Source of the DNA: Pseudomonas canadensis
GTDB taxonomy: Bacteria; Pseudomonadota; Gammaproteobacteria; Pseudomonadales; Pseudomonadaceae
Assembly (NCBI RefSeq): GCF_000503215.1
Contig: NZ_AYTD01000001.1
Location: 310,001-374,000 of the forward strand
Direction of reading: 5' to 3'
DNA: 64,000 nt
The notes under the pieces were generated by a model. That model was not told where the DNA came from. It did no database searches and was given only the letters and a program-made list of their open reading frames with translations. This document shows positions 48,721 through 59,077 of the stretch, one piece after another. How positions within the stretch are numbered: the stretch's first letter is position 1; every line of letters begins with the position of its first letter. A program made the translations under genes and the position numbers.

Positions 48721-50346
48721 TTACAGGCGGAAACGGCCGACCATTCCATTCAAATCCACCGCCAGGCGCGACAGCTCGCTGCTCGCCGCACTGGTCTGGC
48801 TGGCGCCCGTCGCTGATTGCACGGACAAGTCGCGAATATTCACCAGGTTGCGATCCACTTCCCGCGCCACCTGGGCCTGTTCTTCCGCTGCGCTGGCGAT
48901 CACCAGGTTGCGTTCGTTGATCTCCACGATCGCGGTATTGATGGTATCCAGCGACATCCCGGCGCCTTTGGCGATATTCAGCGTCGATTCGGCGCGTTCG
49001 GTGCTGTTGCGCATCGAATCCACCGCGTGTTCGGTGCCGGCCTGGATACTGCCGATCATCCGCTCGATCTCGCTGGTCGATTGCTGCGTGCGATGAGCCA
49101 GTGCGCGCACTTCATCGGCGACCACCGCAAAACCGCGACCGGCTTCGCCAGCACGTGCCGCTTCAATCGCCGCGTTCAGGGCCAGCAGGTTGGTCTGGTC
49201 GGCCAGGCCACGGATCACGTCCAGCACCTTGCCGATATCGCGTGATTCATTGGCCAGGTCGCCAATCAAGGTGGCGGTGGCTTGCACATCGCCGCTCATG
49301 CGTTCGATGGCGCTGACGGTTTCCTGCACCAGGTCACGGCCATCGCCGGCAGAAGTGGTGGCGTTGCGCGATGCCTCGGAGGTGCTCACCGCATTGCGGG
49401 CAACTTCTTCGACGGCACTGGTCATCTCGTTCACCGCCGTGGCGGCTTGTTCGATTTCGTTGTTTTGCTGGGTCAGGCCACGGGCGCTTTCGTCGGTGAC
49501 GGCGTTCAGTTCCTCGGCAGCCGACGCCAGCTGGGTCGCGGACCCGGCAATGCGTTGCAGGGTGTCGCGCAGTTTGTCCTGCATCTTGGCCATGGCCGCC
49601 AACAGGCGCCCGGCTTCGTCGTTGCCGTCGACTTTGATCGGGCGCGTCAGGTTGCCTTCGGCCACTTCTTCGGCTGCTTCCAAGGCCTGGGAGATGGGCA
49701 GGGTGATGCTGCGGGTCAGCAGCCACGCAAACAGCAGTGTCAGCAGGGTGGCGATCACCAGAAGGCTCACCACCATGTTGAAGGCCATGTTGTATTGGTC
49801 TTCGGCGTCTTTATTGGTAGCCAGGGCCATCTTATTGTTGATGTCCAGCAGGCGGGTGAGCACGGCGTTGACCTGCTCGGAGTTGCTCAGCAGTTCGGTA
49901 TTGAGCAGGGTGCGCAGCTCTTCCACTTGATTGGCGCGCGACAGGCTCTTCATGCGCTCTTCAATCTGATGGTACTGGCCCAGCAGGCGTACGTATTCGT
50001 CGTAGGTCGAGCGCTCTTCGCTGCTCTCGATGAGTTTTTCGTAGATGCCCTGGGCCGTGCGAATCTGCTGATTGCGCAGCTCAAAGGCTTCCAGGGTTTT
50101 TTGCTGGACCTCCGGCTCGCGGTTGGTCAGCAGGCGGTACGACAGCACCCGCAGGCGCAGAGTCAGTTGGGTGAACTCATCGAGGGCACGAATGCTTGGC
50201 ACGCTGGACAGGGTGATGTCTTCCGTGGCGGCGCGTATCTTGCTCATTTGATTCAGGGCGAACACACCGAGAAACAACATCAACGCGCCAATAAACGCGA
50301 AGCCGAGGAAGGCCCTCGGAGCGATATTCATATTACGAAGCGACAT
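48721..50346 (-). CDS. Methyl-accepting chemotaxis protein
   Basis: A 541-residue chemoreceptor from ATG 50346 (aggat upstream). A first membrane helix (about 13-32), a four-helix-bundle periplasmic domain (about 35-190), a second helix (about 190-210), a HAMP domain (about 212-265) and a cytoplasmic signalling domain are present. The kinase-control tip has [19 protein letters not shown], the conserved hairpin. The ligand is not evident; the periplasmic domain is of the simple 4HB type. Confidence 0.92.
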   Translation of the reverse strand: MSLRNMNIAPRAFLGFAFIGALMLFLGVFALNQMSKIRAATEDITLSSVPSIRALDEFTQLTLRLRVLSYRLLTNREPEVQQKTLEAFELRNQQIRTAQGIYEKLIESSEERSTYDEYVRLLGQYHQIEERMKSLSRANQVEELRTLLNTELLSNSEQVNAVLTRLLDINNKMALATNKDAEDQYNMAFNMVVSLLVIATLLTLLFAWLLTRSITLPISQALEAAEEVAEGNLTRPIKVDGNDEAGRLLAAMAKMQDKLRDTLQRIAGSATQLASAAEELNAVTDESARGLTQQNNEIEQAATAVNEMTSAVEEVARNAVSTSEASRNATTSAGDGRDLVQETVSAIERMSGDVQATATLIGDLANESRDIGKVLDVIRGLADQTNLLALNAAIEAARAGEAGRGFAVVADEVRALAHRTQQSTSEIERMIGSIQAGTEHAVDSMRNSTERAESTLNIAKGAGMSLDTINTAIVEINERNLVIASAAEEQAQVAREVDRNLVNIRDLSVQSATGASQTSAASSELSRLAVDLNGMVGRFRL

Positions 50347-50403
50347 GCGGGAATCCTGGGGGAGATGCGCGATCCGTGCGGCCATCAGACGGGGTGTCCC
50401 TCT

Positions 50404-50430
50404 TTATCGGTCGTACGACTAAAGTCTAAA
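50404..50430 (-). promoter_or_regulatory. Possible FliA (sigma-28) promoter of the chemoreceptor
   Basis: Minus strand ACCGATAA (50411-50404), one base off the FliA -10 box, with TTTAGACTTT upstream (50430-50421) as a weak -35. Position about 60 bases before the chemoreceptor start agrees with chemotaxis regulation. Confidence 0.45.
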
Positions 50431-50624
50431 GGGGCGTGTGCGGTTTTGTCGCATCTGACGAGGGGTTTGATCGATTCAGGAACCAGATCCGGGAAATGCA
50501 GTCACTAAGGCTCGAAAGTGCGGCCCGGCCCTTAAAAATCGGGCTGCGCGCCGGGGATAACCCTGGCATCCGAGGTGAATTTTCTTTATCGTCACCGCCC
50601 TTTTAAAAAGCCCGAGAAATCAAA

Positions 50625-50855
50625 ATGTTAGAAGCATCCCTCAGCCAATTGGAACAACTGGTCAGCGATCTGGTACAGCAGAACCAGGATCTGCTGGGCA
50701 CCAACGAATCCCTCAAGGCCGAACTGGCCCGCGCCAAGGACGAGAACGACAGCCTGCAACTGAACCTGATGGAACAGGAAGAAAAGCACGGCGCCACCGC
50801 CGCGCGTATCCAGGCGCTGGTTGAGCGTGTGAGCGCAGGGCCTGTCGGCGCATGA
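50625..50855 (+). CDS. Small coiled-coil protein upstream of zapA (TIGR02449-like)
   Basis: A 76-residue protein almost fully coiled coil (LSQLEQLVSDLVQQNQ with regular L/I spacing). It resembles the TIGR02449/ZapB-like proteins that accompany zapA in Pseudomonas. It overlaps the next gene by ATGA. No membrane segment. Probably forms a division-related pair with the ZapA-like protein. Confidence 0.78.
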   Translation: MLEASLSQLEQLVSDLVQQNQDLLGTNESLKAELARAKDENDSLQLNLMEQEEKHGATAARIQALVERVSAGPVGA

Positions 50856-51145
50856 GTGAAGGGATAAAGGTCGTTTCGATTCTCGGAGAGGATTACTCGA
50901 TCAAGGCACCGGCCGGGGAAGAGAAAACCCTGATGCACGCCGTGACCCTGCTCAAGGCGTCCCTGGCCACCACCAAGAAGAAGTACCCGACCCTGATCGG
51001 TGACAAGCTACTGGTGCTGGCGGCGCTGAACCTGTGCGCCGAGCAGATCGAAATGCAGCAGGCGCACCAGCAGGAACTCGACCGTTACCAAGAGCAAGTC
51101 AGCGCCACGGTCGATGTGATTTCCAAGGCGATCGGAACGCCTTAG
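50852..51145 (+). CDS. Divergent ZapA-like cell division protein
   Basis: A 97-residue ZapA-fold protein: short beta start (KVVSILGEDYSIKAPAGEEK), the conserved LVLAALNLCAEQIEMQQ, then a C-terminal coiled coil. ZapA tetramers bundle FtsZ filaments. The sequence differs from the standard Pseudomonas ZapA, which is next to the 6S RNA gene; no 6S RNA is present here, and the 3' end meets the convergent acyl-CoA dehydrogenase gene. Most likely a second ZapA paralogue. Confidence 0.8.
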   Translation: MSEGIKVVSILGEDYSIKAPAGEEKTLMHAVTLLKASLATTKKKYPTLIGDKLLVLAALNLCAEQIEMQQAHQQELDRYQEQVSATVDVISKAIGTP

Positions 51146-52944
51146 AACCACTCATCTTGCATGCCGAGGCACGTGTCATCGCGGGCCTCCAAGATTGCCA
51201 GTTCATGATGGCAGCTCGGCACTTCCCAGGTCAGGAAGTACCGGGCAGCCTGGAGCTTGCCTCTATAGAAGGCCACATCCGCCGCATGACCCTTGGCCAA
51301 GCCTGCTTCGGCGCGAATCGCCTGTTCCAGCCAGCGCCAGCCAATTACCGTATGCCCGAACACCTTCAGGTACAGCGCCGAATTCGCCAGGCTGCTGTTG
51401 ACCTTGCCCTGGGCGAGATCTGTCAACAGGCCAAGGGTGACGGTTTGCAGGCGGCTGACCAGCTGTTCCAGGGGTTCCCTCAGTGGGGTGAGGCTTGGGT
51501 ATGCCTGCGCGCGAGCACCAGTTTCGGCAATTAGTCTTATCAGTTGCTTCAGACCCGCGCCGCCATTTTGCGCCAATTTGCGCCCGAGCAAATCCAGGGA
51601 CTGGATGCCGTGGGTGCCTTCATGGATAGGGTTCAGGCGGTTGTCACGGTAATACTGCTCCACAGGGTACTCGCGGGTGTAGCCATGGCCGCCGAGAATC
51701 TGGATCGCCAGTTCGTTGGCTTTGAGGCAGAACTCCGACGGCCAGGATTTGACGATGGGCGTGAGCAGGTCCAGCAGTTCGTGGGCCTGTTTGCGTTCGG
51801 TTTCGGTGGCCAGGGTGGTGGTGTCGTCGAACAGCCGCGCGGCGTAGAGGCCGAGGTCGAAGGCGCCTTCTACGTAGGATTTTTGGGTGAGCAGCATGCG
51901 CTTGATGTCTGCGTGCTGAATGATCGAGACCGGCGCGGTCGTGGGATCTTTACTATCGGGCAGGCGGCCTTGTGGGCGTTCGCGGGCGTATTCCAGCGAG
52001 TAGAGGTAGCCGGCGTAACCGAGCATGACGGCGCCCATACCGACGCCAATCCGCGCCTCGTTCATCATCTGGAACATGCAGCTCAAACCCTGGTGCGGCT
52101 TACCCACCAGATAACCGATGCAATTGCCGTTATCGCCGAAGTTCAGCGCAGTGGACGTGGTGCCGCGCCAACCCATCTTGTGGAACAGCCCGGCCAGCAA
52201 CACATCGTTGCGCTCGCCCAGGCTGCCGTCGTCGTTGACCAGGAACTTGGGCACGATAAACAACGAAATGCCCTTCACCCCGGCCGGTGCGTCCGGAAGT
52301 TTGGCCAGCACCATGTGCACGATGTTTTCCGACAGCGGGTGGTCACCGCCGGAAATGAAGATCTTATTGCCCTTGAGTCGGTAAGTCCCGTCAGCCGCTG
52401 GCTCTGCGCGTGTACGAATATCTGACAGGGATGAGCCGGCGTGAGGTTCGGTGAGGGCCATGGTGCCAAAGAAACGGCCGTCGATCATCGGTTGCAGAAA
52501 GCGTTGTTTCTGGTCCTCAGTGCCGAAGCTCTCGATCAGGTTGGCGGCGCCCATGGTCAGGAACGGATAGGAAGTAGATGCCGCGTTGGCCGACTGGAAG
52601 TGCGCAAAACAGGCTTGGGACAGCAGGGTGGGCAGTTGCATGCCACCCGCTTCAAAGCTGCGGGCTGCGTTGAGGAAGCCGGCTTCGAGGAACGCATCCA
52701 CCGCTGGCTTCACTTCCGGAATCAGGATGGCCTTGCCGTCTTCGTAGCGCGGTTCGTTTTCGTCGTTCTTGCGGTTGTGAGGAGCGAAATACTTCTCGGC
52801 AATAGTGCGCGCGGTACTGATGGCCGCATCGAAGGTTTCGCGATTGTGCTCGGCAAACCGCTCGCGCTGGGTCAGGCCCTCGGCATCGAGGACTTCATAC
52901 AGCTCGAAAGCCAGATTGCGGGAACTGAGCAGCGTCTCGGACAT
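51142..52944 (-). CDS. Acyl-CoA dehydrogenase with C-terminal extension
   Basis: A 600-residue flavoenzyme that introduces the alpha-beta double bond in acyl-CoA (beta-oxidation). N-terminal, middle and C-terminal ACAD domains are in order: MALTEPHAGSSLSDIRTRA, then NEARIGVGMGAVMLGYAGY and IQILGGHGYTREYPVEQYYRDNR with the catalytic-region IHEGTHGIQ. The last about 130 residues are the extra domain of long bacterial enzymes. Probably long-chain, inferred from family. Convergent with zapA by four bases. Confidence 0.93.
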   Translation of the reverse strand: MSETLLSSRNLAFELYEVLDAEGLTQRERFAEHNRETFDAAISTARTIAEKYFAPHNRKNDENEPRYEDGKAILIPEVKPAVDAFLEAGFLNAARSFEAGGMQLPTLLSQACFAHFQSANAASTSYPFLTMGAANLIESFGTEDQKQRFLQPMIDGRFFGTMALTEPHAGSSLSDIRTRAEPAADGTYRLKGNKIFISGGDHPLSENIVHMVLAKLPDAPAGVKGISLFIVPKFLVNDDGSLGERNDVLLAGLFHKMGWRGTTSTALNFGDNGNCIGYLVGKPHQGLSCMFQMMNEARIGVGMGAVMLGYAGYLYSLEYARERPQGRLPDSKDPTTAPVSIIQHADIKRMLLTQKSYVEGAFDLGLYAARLFDDTTTLATETERKQAHELLDLLTPIVKSWPSEFCLKANELAIQILGGHGYTREYPVEQYYRDNRLNPIHEGTHGIQSLDLLGRKLAQNGGAGLKQLIRLIAETGARAQAYPSLTPLREPLEQLVSRLQTVTLGLLTDLAQGKVNSSLANSALYLKVFGHTVIGWRWLEQAIRAEAGLAKGHAADVAFYRGKLQAARYFLTWEVPSCHHELAILEARDDTCLGMQDEWF

Positions 52945-53047
52945 GGCGGCTTACCTTTGGAGGAATTGGCCTGAGTCTAAGTGCGCGAATAGAGGCTGGA
53001 TAGCAAGATTGATTTGGGTGATGGAAGGCCAGAACAAACTCGGTTCT

Positions 53048-53134
53048 TGTGGGCGCTGGCTTGCCTGCGATGCAGACACCTCGGTGCGTCAGTTGCACTG
53101 AGGTGCTGCTCTCGCAGGCAAGCCAGCTCCCACA
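53048..53134. repeat. REPIN, family C
   Basis: Arms tgtgggcgctggcttgcctgcgatg and cgcaggcaagccagctcccaca, with an inner imperfect palindrome (acctcggtgcg...actgaggtg). Lies between the divergently placed 5' region of the dehydrogenase gene and the 3' end of putA. Confidence 0.85.
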
Positions 53135-53144
53135 GGGTTTACCG

Positions 53145-56100
53145 TTAGCCGATGGTCATGAGGCTGGCGTTACCGCCAGCTGCCGCCGTGTTAACACTCA
53201 ACGCCCGCTCGATCACCAGGCGTTCCAGTGCAATCGCGGTCTCGCCTTGGGACAAGCCATGCACCCCGACAATCGCCCCACTGCGCCGCGCAACTTGCTG
53301 GCACACCGCACGCAATTGATCGGAATCACCGTGATGCAAGACCGCGTCGAACACTACGTCGTCCTTGGTCCAGTCGGCCACGCGCTTGATCTTCGCCTGA
53401 ATCTCCTTCGGCAGGCGTGGGAACAAGGCCTTGGTCAGGTCAGATTCCGGCCATACCGCCGAACCGCCCACGGCCAGTACCGCCGCCAGTTGCGTCAGCA
53501 GATCGCCTTCCACTTCCGCCAGGCACAGTACGTGCTCGCGGGGCAGGATGGCGTAGCTGTTGCGTTCGCCGGTCGGGCCGGCCAGTTGACGGGTGATACC
53601 GCTTTGCGATTGCGCGGCGAACTGGCTGCACAGGGCGCTCAGGTCGCTGAACTTATTGCTGTCGGCCCAGGATTTCAGGGCGGTCAGCGGCTGGCTCATG
53701 GCATCTCGCAGGCGCACGTCCGGCGCGGCCAGTGCGTCGCCGCGTACGAAGGATTGCTCGATGGCATCCGTAGGGCGCGTCGACAGCAGGCGGTACAGGT
53801 ACAGCGGGCCTCCGGCTTTCGGGCCAGTGCCCGACAGACCTTCGCCGCCGAAAGGTTGCACGCCGACCACAGCGCCCACGATGTTGCGGTTCACATAAAC
53901 GTTACCGGCGTTGACGTTGTCGATCACCTTGGCGATGGTCTCGTCGATACGGGTGTGCACGCCCAGGGTCAGTCCGTAGCCGGAAGCGTTGATCTGGCCG
54001 ATGAGCTGGTCGATCTCTTTGCGCTTGTAGCGCACCACGTGCAGCACCGGTCCGAAGATCTCCCGTTGCAGCTCGTCGAAGCTTTCCAGCTCGATCAGGG
54101 TCGGCATCACGAAGGTGCCGCGCTTGATCTCTTCACCGTCGGCAATCGCCACTTGATACACATTGCGGCCTTTGTCGCGCATGGCCTGGATGTGTTTTTC
54201 GATGCCGGCCTTGGCCTCGGCATCGATCACCGGGCCGATGTCGACGGACAGGCGCTCAGGGTTGCCCAGACGGCATTCCGCCATGGCGCCCTTGAGCATT
54301 TCGATGACACGGTCTGCCGAATCTTCCTGCAGGCACAACACGCGCAGGGCCGAGCAGCGTTGGCCGGCACTGTCGAAGGCCGAGGACACCACGTCGATTA
54401 CCACTTGTTCGGTGAGCGCCGAGGAGTCGACGATCATCGCGTTCTGGCCGCCAGTTTCGGCGATCAGCGGGATCGGACGGCCCTGGGCATCCAGGCGGCC
54501 GGCGACATTGCGTTGCAGCAGACGCGCCACTTCGGTAGAGCCAGTGAACATCACGCCTTTGACGCGATCATCCCCCACCAGGCGGGCACCCACGGTTTCG
54601 CCCTGGCCCGGCAGCAGTTGCAGCACGCCTTCCGGAATACCGGCTTCCAACAGGATGCGCACGGCTTGCGCGGCGACCAGCGGAGTTTGTTCGGCCGGCT
54701 TGGCCAGTACCGGGTTGCCGGCGGCCAATGCGGCGGCGACTTGGCCGCTGAAGATGGCCAGCGGGAAGTTCCACGGGCTGATGCACACCACCGGCCCCAG
54801 TGGGCGGTGGGCGTCGTTGGTGAAATCGTTGCGTGCCTGCACCGCGTAATAGCGCAGGAAGTCTACGGCTTCACGCACTTCGGCGATGGCGTTGGCGAAG
54901 GTCTTGCCGGCTTCACGGGCCAGCAGGCCCATCAGTGGCTGAATCTCGCCTTCCATCAGGTCGGCGGCACGTTCCAGGATGGCGGCGCGCTCGGCGGGCG
55001 GGGTGGCCTGCCAGATCGGACCGGCGCTGATGGCGCACTGGATAGCGTTGTCGACGTCTTCGACGGTGGCTTCTTGAACATGACCGACCACGTCACGCAG
55101 GTCGGACGGGTTCAGTACCGGCGCCGCCGCTTGCTCTCTGGAGGCGCAACCGAGCATCGGCGCAGCTTTCCAGTTGTTGTGAGCCGTGGCCAGCAAGGCG
55201 CAGGACAGCGACGCCAGGCGGTGTTCGTTGGCCAGGTCGATACCGGCCGAATTGGCGCGGTCGCTGCCGTACAGGTCACGCGGCAAGGGGATACGCGGGT
55301 GCGGCAGGCCGAAGCCGCCTTCCAGCGTGGCCATTTGCTCGATGCTGGCCACTGGATCGGCCACCAGCTCCTGAATGGAGATGGATTGGTCGGCAATGCG
55401 GTTGACGAACGAGGTGTTCGCGCCGTTTTCCAGCAGGCGACGGACCAGGTAAGCCAGCAGTGTTTCGTGGGTGCCGACTGGAGCGTACACACGGCACGGA
55501 CGGTTCAGCTTGCCATCGGCAACCTTGCCTACGACCTGCTCGTACAGCGGTTCGCCCATGCCGTGCAGGCATTGGAACTCGTACTGGCCGGGGTAATAGT
55601 TCTGACCGGCGATATGGTAGATGGCCGACAGCGTGTGAGCGTTATGCGTGGCGAACTGCGGGTAGATGACTTCCGGCACCGACAGCAGTTTGCGCGCGCA
55701 AGCAATGTAGGAAACGTCGGTGTACACCTTGCGGGTGTAGACCGGGTAGCCTTCCAGGCCTTCGACCTGGGCGCGCTTGATTTCGCTGTCCCAATACGCG
55801 CCTTTCACCAGGCGGATCATCAGGCGATGGCGGCTGCGGCGCGCCAGGTCGATGACGTAGTCGATCACATACGGGCAACGCTTCTGGTAGGCCTGGATCA
55901 CGAAACCGATACCGTTCCAGCCGGTCAGTTGCGGCTCGAAGCACAGGCGCTCCAGCAGGTCCAGGGACAGCTCCAGGCGGTCGGCTTCTTCGGCGTCGAT
56001 GTTCAGGCCGATGTCGTATTGCTTGGCCAGCAAGGTCAGGGACAGCAGGCGCGGGTACAGCTCGTCCATCACGCGCTCGTACTGCGCACGGCTGTAGCGC

Positions 56101-57098
56101 GGGTGCAGTGCCGACAGCTTGATGGAGATACCCGGACCTTCATAAATCCCACGGCCGTGGGAGGCTTTGCCGATCGAATGGATGGCTTGTTCGTACGAGG
56201 CCAGGTACTTCTGCGCGTCGTGTTCAGTCAGCGCAGCTTCACCGAGCATGTCGTAGGAATAGCGGAAACCCTTGGCTTCGAACTTGCTCGCGTTGGCCAG
56301 GGCTTCGGCGATGGTTTCGCCGGTGACGAACTGTTCGCCCATCAGGCGCATCGCCATGTCGACGCCCTTGCGGATCATCGGCTCGCCGCTCTTGCCGATG
56401 ATGCGGCTCAAGGACGAGGTCAGGCCTGCTTCGTTGTGGGTGGCGACCAGTTTGCCGGTCAGCAGCAGGCCCCACGTAGCAGCGTTGACGAACAGCGACG
56501 GGCTGTTGCCCAAGTGCGGCTGCCAGTTGCCGGTGCTGATCTTGTCGCGGATCAGTGCGTCGCGAGTGCCCTTGTCCGGGATGCGCAGCAGCGCTTCGGC
56601 CAGGCACATCAGTGCCACGCCTTCCTGGGACGACAGGGAAAACTCCTGCAGCAGGCCCTGAACAATACCGGCACGGCCGCCAGCACTTTTCTGGTTACGC
56701 AGTTTTTCGGCGATTGAGGCGGCCAGCTTGTTGGTGGCTTCGGCCATTGGGCCCGGCAGACGAGCCTGTTCGATCAGCATCGGCACCACTTCCGGCTCGG
56801 GGCGGCGGTAAGCGGCGGTGATCGAGGCGCGCAATACGGATTGCGGCAGGATGCTCTCGGCGAACTCAAGGAAGCACTGGTGGGCGTGGTCGGTCTGGAC
56901 CTCGCCTGCATCGTCGGCGTCCTTGCTGTTCAAACCATTGAGTTCGGACAGGGTTGCACCACCCTCCAGTTTCTCCAGGTAATTGAAAATCGCCTGCTTG
57001 ATCAGCCAGTGCGGCGTGCGATCAATGGAGGTCGCGGCAGCCTTCAGGCGCTCGCGGGTCGGGTCGTCGAGTTTGACCCCAAGGGTGGTCGTAGCCAT
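53145..57098 (-). CDS. putA: Trifunctional PutA (repressor, proline and P5C dehydrogenase)
   Basis: A 1317-residue protein from ATG 57098. Residues 1-47 form a ribbon-helix-helix DNA-binding domain (TTLGVKLDDPTRERLK), so it represses its own operon without proline. The FAD proline dehydrogenase barrel follows (GPGISIKLSALHPRY), then the NAD-dependent P5C dehydrogenase with Glu near 882 (AETGGQNAM) and Cys near 915 (AGQRCSALRVL), and the C-terminal domain. It converts proline to glutamate at the membrane. Divergent from putP across operator repeats. Confidence 0.97.
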   Translation of the reverse strand: MATTTLGVKLDDPTRERLKAAATSIDRTPHWLIKQAIFNYLEKLEGGATLSELNGLNSKDADDAGEVQTDHAHQCFLEFAESILPQSVLRASITAAYRRPEPEVVPMLIEQARLPGPMAEATNKLAASIAEKLRNQKSAGGRAGIVQGLLQEFSLSSQEGVALMCLAEALLRIPDKGTRDALIRDKISTGNWQPHLGNSPSLFVNAATWGLLLTGKLVATHNEAGLTSSLSRIIGKSGEPMIRKGVDMAMRLMGEQFVTGETIAEALANASKFEAKGFRYSYDMLGEAALTEHDAQKYLASYEQAIHSIGKASHGRGIYEGPGISIKLSALHPRYSRAQYERVMDELYPRLLSLTLLAKQYDIGLNIDAEEADRLELSLDLLERLCFEPQLTGWNGIGFVIQAYQKRCPYVIDYVIDLARRSRHRLMIRLVKGAYWDSEIKRAQVEGLEGYPVYTRKVYTDVSYIACARKLLSVPEVIYPQFATHNAHTLSAIYHIAGQNYYPGQYEFQCLHGMGEPLYEQVVGKVADGKLNRPCRVYAPVGTHETLLAYLVRRLLENGANTSFVNRIADQSISIQELVADPVASIEQMATLEGGFGLPHPRIPLPRDLYGSDRANSAGIDLANEHRLASLSCALLATAHNNWKAAPMLGCASREQAAAPVLNPSDLRDVVGHVQEATVEDVDNAIQCAISAGPIWQATPPAERAAILERAADLMEGEIQPLMGLLAREAGKTFANAIAEVREAVDFLRYYAVQARNDFTNDAHRPLGPVVCISPWNFPLAIFSGQVAAALAAGNPVLAKPAEQTPLVAAQAVRILLEAGIPEGVLQLLPGQGETVGARLVGDDRVKGVMFTGSTEVARLLQRNVAGRLDAQGRPIPLIAETGGQNAMIVDSSALTEQVVIDVVSSAFDSAGQRCSALRVLCLQEDSADRVIEMLKGAMAECRLGNPERLSVDIGPVIDAEAKAGIEKHIQAMRDKGRNVYQVAIADGEEIKRGTFVMPTLIELESFDELQREIFGPVLHVVRYKRKEIDQLIGQINASGYGLTLGVHTRIDETIAKVIDNVNAGNVYVNRNIVGAVVGVQPFGGEGLSGTGPKAGGPLYLYRLLSTRPTDAIEQSFVRGDALAAPDVRLRDAMSQPLTALKSWADSNKFSDLSALCSQFAAQSQSGITRQLAGPTGERNSYAILPREHVLCLAEVEGDLLTQLAAVLAVGGSAVWPESDLTKALFPRLPKEIQAKIKRVADWTKDDVVFDAVLHHGDSDQLRAVCQQVARRSGAIVGVHGLSQGETAIALERLVIERALSVNTAAAGGNASLMTIG

Positions 57099-57168
57099 TT
57101 TCTTATCCTCATGGGTGCCACTACCGAGTGGCATTAGCTGGCGGCAAGATTAGCTTTGCGCATGCAGA

Positions 57169-57409
57169 GGTGCAACCGGGTGCAACCCTTTTTATTCAGG
57201 AAATTTTCGATCGTGATCGGGAAAAAAAGACACTGCCGACGGATTCCGCTCTGCCTTGGTGCGTTTGCTTCTGAGATCGGCTGTTCTTGCTCCGAAAAGG
57301 AGCAAAAACAGGGCGTTTTCCACAAAACATATCAAGGTGCAACTTATTCTCACGAAACTGGTTGCACCTTATTTGCTTTGTTGAATAGCATTCGCGCCCA
57401 AGGTGCAAC
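57169..57409. promoter_or_regulatory. Five PutA operator-like GGTGCAAC sites
   Basis: GGTGCAAC at 57169-57176, 57179-57186, 57336-57343 and 57402-57409, and its complement GTTGCACC at 57361-57368. E. coli PutA binds GTTGCA. The first two lie near the putA start, with TTGCAC forming a possible putA -35 box; 57334-57343 and 57361-57370 form a perfect 10-bp inverted repeat (aaggtgcaac / gttgcacctt). The 460-base gap 57099-57558 shows no gene. Confidence 0.75.
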
Positions 57410-57558
57410 CACTTTGAAAGTTCGGTTCATCGGCTGACGGCTTTCCTGGGGAAACGTCAGTCATAAATGCGCGGCACGCAGCTACGTCTACCTACTTCCA
57501 GTGGGTGGCCGTCTGACAGACCGTTGCTACATAAAAACAAAGCCAGGGCGTCACTCTT

Positions 57559-59043
57559 ATGAGCGTTAGTAATCCAACCCTGATCACGTTCGTGATCTAT
57601 ATCGCAGCAATGGTGCTGATCGGCTTCATGGCCTATCGCTCCACCAACAACCTTTCCGATTACATCCTGGGCGGTCGCAGCCTCGGTAGCGTGGTGACTG
57701 CCTTGTCGGCCGGCGCTTCCGACATGAGCGGCTGGTTGTTGATGGGCCTGCCGGGCGCGATCTACATGTCTGGCCTGTCGGAAAGCTGGATCGCCATCGG
57801 CCTGATCGTCGGTGCCTACCTCAACTGGCTGTTCGTCGCCGGTCGCCTGCGGGTCCAGACCGAGCACAACGGTGACGCGCTGACCCTGCCGGATTACTTC
57901 TCCAGCCGTTTCGAAGATAAAAGCGGCCTGCTGCGGATCATCTCCGCCGTGGTGATCCTGGTGTTCTTCACCATTTACTGCGCCTCCGGTATCGTCGCCG
58001 GCGCCCGCCTGTTTGAAAGCACCTTCGGCATGTCCTACGAGACTGCCTTGTGGGCCGGTGCCGCAGCGACCATTGCCTACACCTTCGTCGGTGGTTTCCT
58101 GGCCGTGAGCTGGACAGATACCGTACAAGCCACGCTGATGATCTTCGCGCTGATTCTCACGCCGATCATCGTGCTGCTGGCCACCGGCGGCGTCGACACC
58201 ACGTTCCTGGCGATCGAAGCCCAGAACCCTGACAACTTCAACATGCTGAAAAACACCACCTTCATCGGCATCATCTCGCTGATGGGCTGGGGCCTGGGTT
58301 ACTTCGGCCAGCCGCACATCCTGGCGCGTTTCATGGCGGCGGATTCGGTGAAGTCGATTGCCAAGGCACGTCGCATTTCCATGACTTGGATGATCCTGTG
58401 CCTGGGCGGCACCGTGGCGGTGGGCTTCTTCGGTATTGCCTACTTCTCGGCGCATCCGGAAGTGGCAGGTCCTGTGACCGAAAACCACGAACGCGTATTC
58501 ATTGAGCTGGCCAAGCTGCTGTTCAACCCATGGATTGCCGGCGTGCTGCTGTCGGCCATCCTGGCGGCGGTGATGAGCACTTTGAGCTGCCAACTGTTGG
58601 TGTGCTCCAGCGCCTTGACCGAAGACTTCTACAAGACCTTCCTGCGCAAAAACGCGTCCCAGGTTGAGTTGGTATGGGTCGGTCGCCTGATGGTGCTGCT
58701 GGTTGCACTGATCGCCATCGCCATGGCCGCCAACCCGGAAAACCGCGTACTGGGCCTGGTGAGCTACGCCTGGGCCGGTTTCGGCGCCGCATTCGGCCCT
58801 GTGGTGCTGATCTCGGTGATCTGGAAAGGCATGACCCGCAACGGCGCACTGGCCGGTATCCTGGTCGGCGCGATCACTGTGATTGTGTGGAAACACTTCG
58901 AATTGCTGGGCCTGTACGAAATCATCCCAGGCTTTATCTTCGCCAGCCTGGCGATCTACTTCGTGAGCAAGATGGGCGCACCGACTGCCGGTATGGTCGA
59001 GCGTTTTGATGCTGCGGAAAAAGACTACAACCTCAATAAGTAA
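57559..59043 (+). CDS. putP: Sodium/proline symporter
   Basis: A 494-residue transporter with about 13 helices of the SSS family. GASDMSGWLLMGLPGAIYMSG (about 54-74) and the later GWGLGYFGQPHILARFMA are family signatures in the Na+ and proline site. It brings proline in with Na+ for degradation by PutA. Divergent from putA and probably controlled by it. Confidence 0.96.
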   Translation: MSVSNPTLITFVIYIAAMVLIGFMAYRSTNNLSDYILGGRSLGSVVTALSAGASDMSGWLLMGLPGAIYMSGLSESWIAIGLIVGAYLNWLFVAGRLRVQTEHNGDALTLPDYFSSRFEDKSGLLRIISAVVILVFFTIYCASGIVAGARLFESTFGMSYETALWAGAAATIAYTFVGGFLAVSWTDTVQATLMIFALILTPIIVLLATGGVDTTFLAIEAQNPDNFNMLKNTTFIGIISLMGWGLGYFGQPHILARFMAADSVKSIAKARRISMTWMILCLGGTVAVGFFGIAYFSAHPEVAGPVTENHERVFIELAKLLFNPWIAGVLLSAILAAVMSTLSCQLLVCSSALTEDFYKTFLRKNASQVELVWVGRLMVLLVALIAIAMAANPENRVLGLVSYAWAGFGAAFGPVVLISVIWKGMTRNGALAGILVGAITVIVWKHFELLGLYEIIPGFIFASLAIYFVSKMGAPTAGMVERFDAAEKDYNLNK

Positions 59044-59077
59044 TTCGCTGGGTGTTTAGCGCCAAGTGAGTTGAAAG

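Noticed and set aside
51120..51150. 6S RNA after zapA
   Set aside because: zapA meets the convergent acyl-CoA dehydrogenase gene with a 4-base overlap; there is no room for the RNA.
53049..56717. A 1222-codon open frame antisense to putA
   Set aside because: Same effect of codon bias; putA has all domains and motifs. No homology visible in the antisense product.
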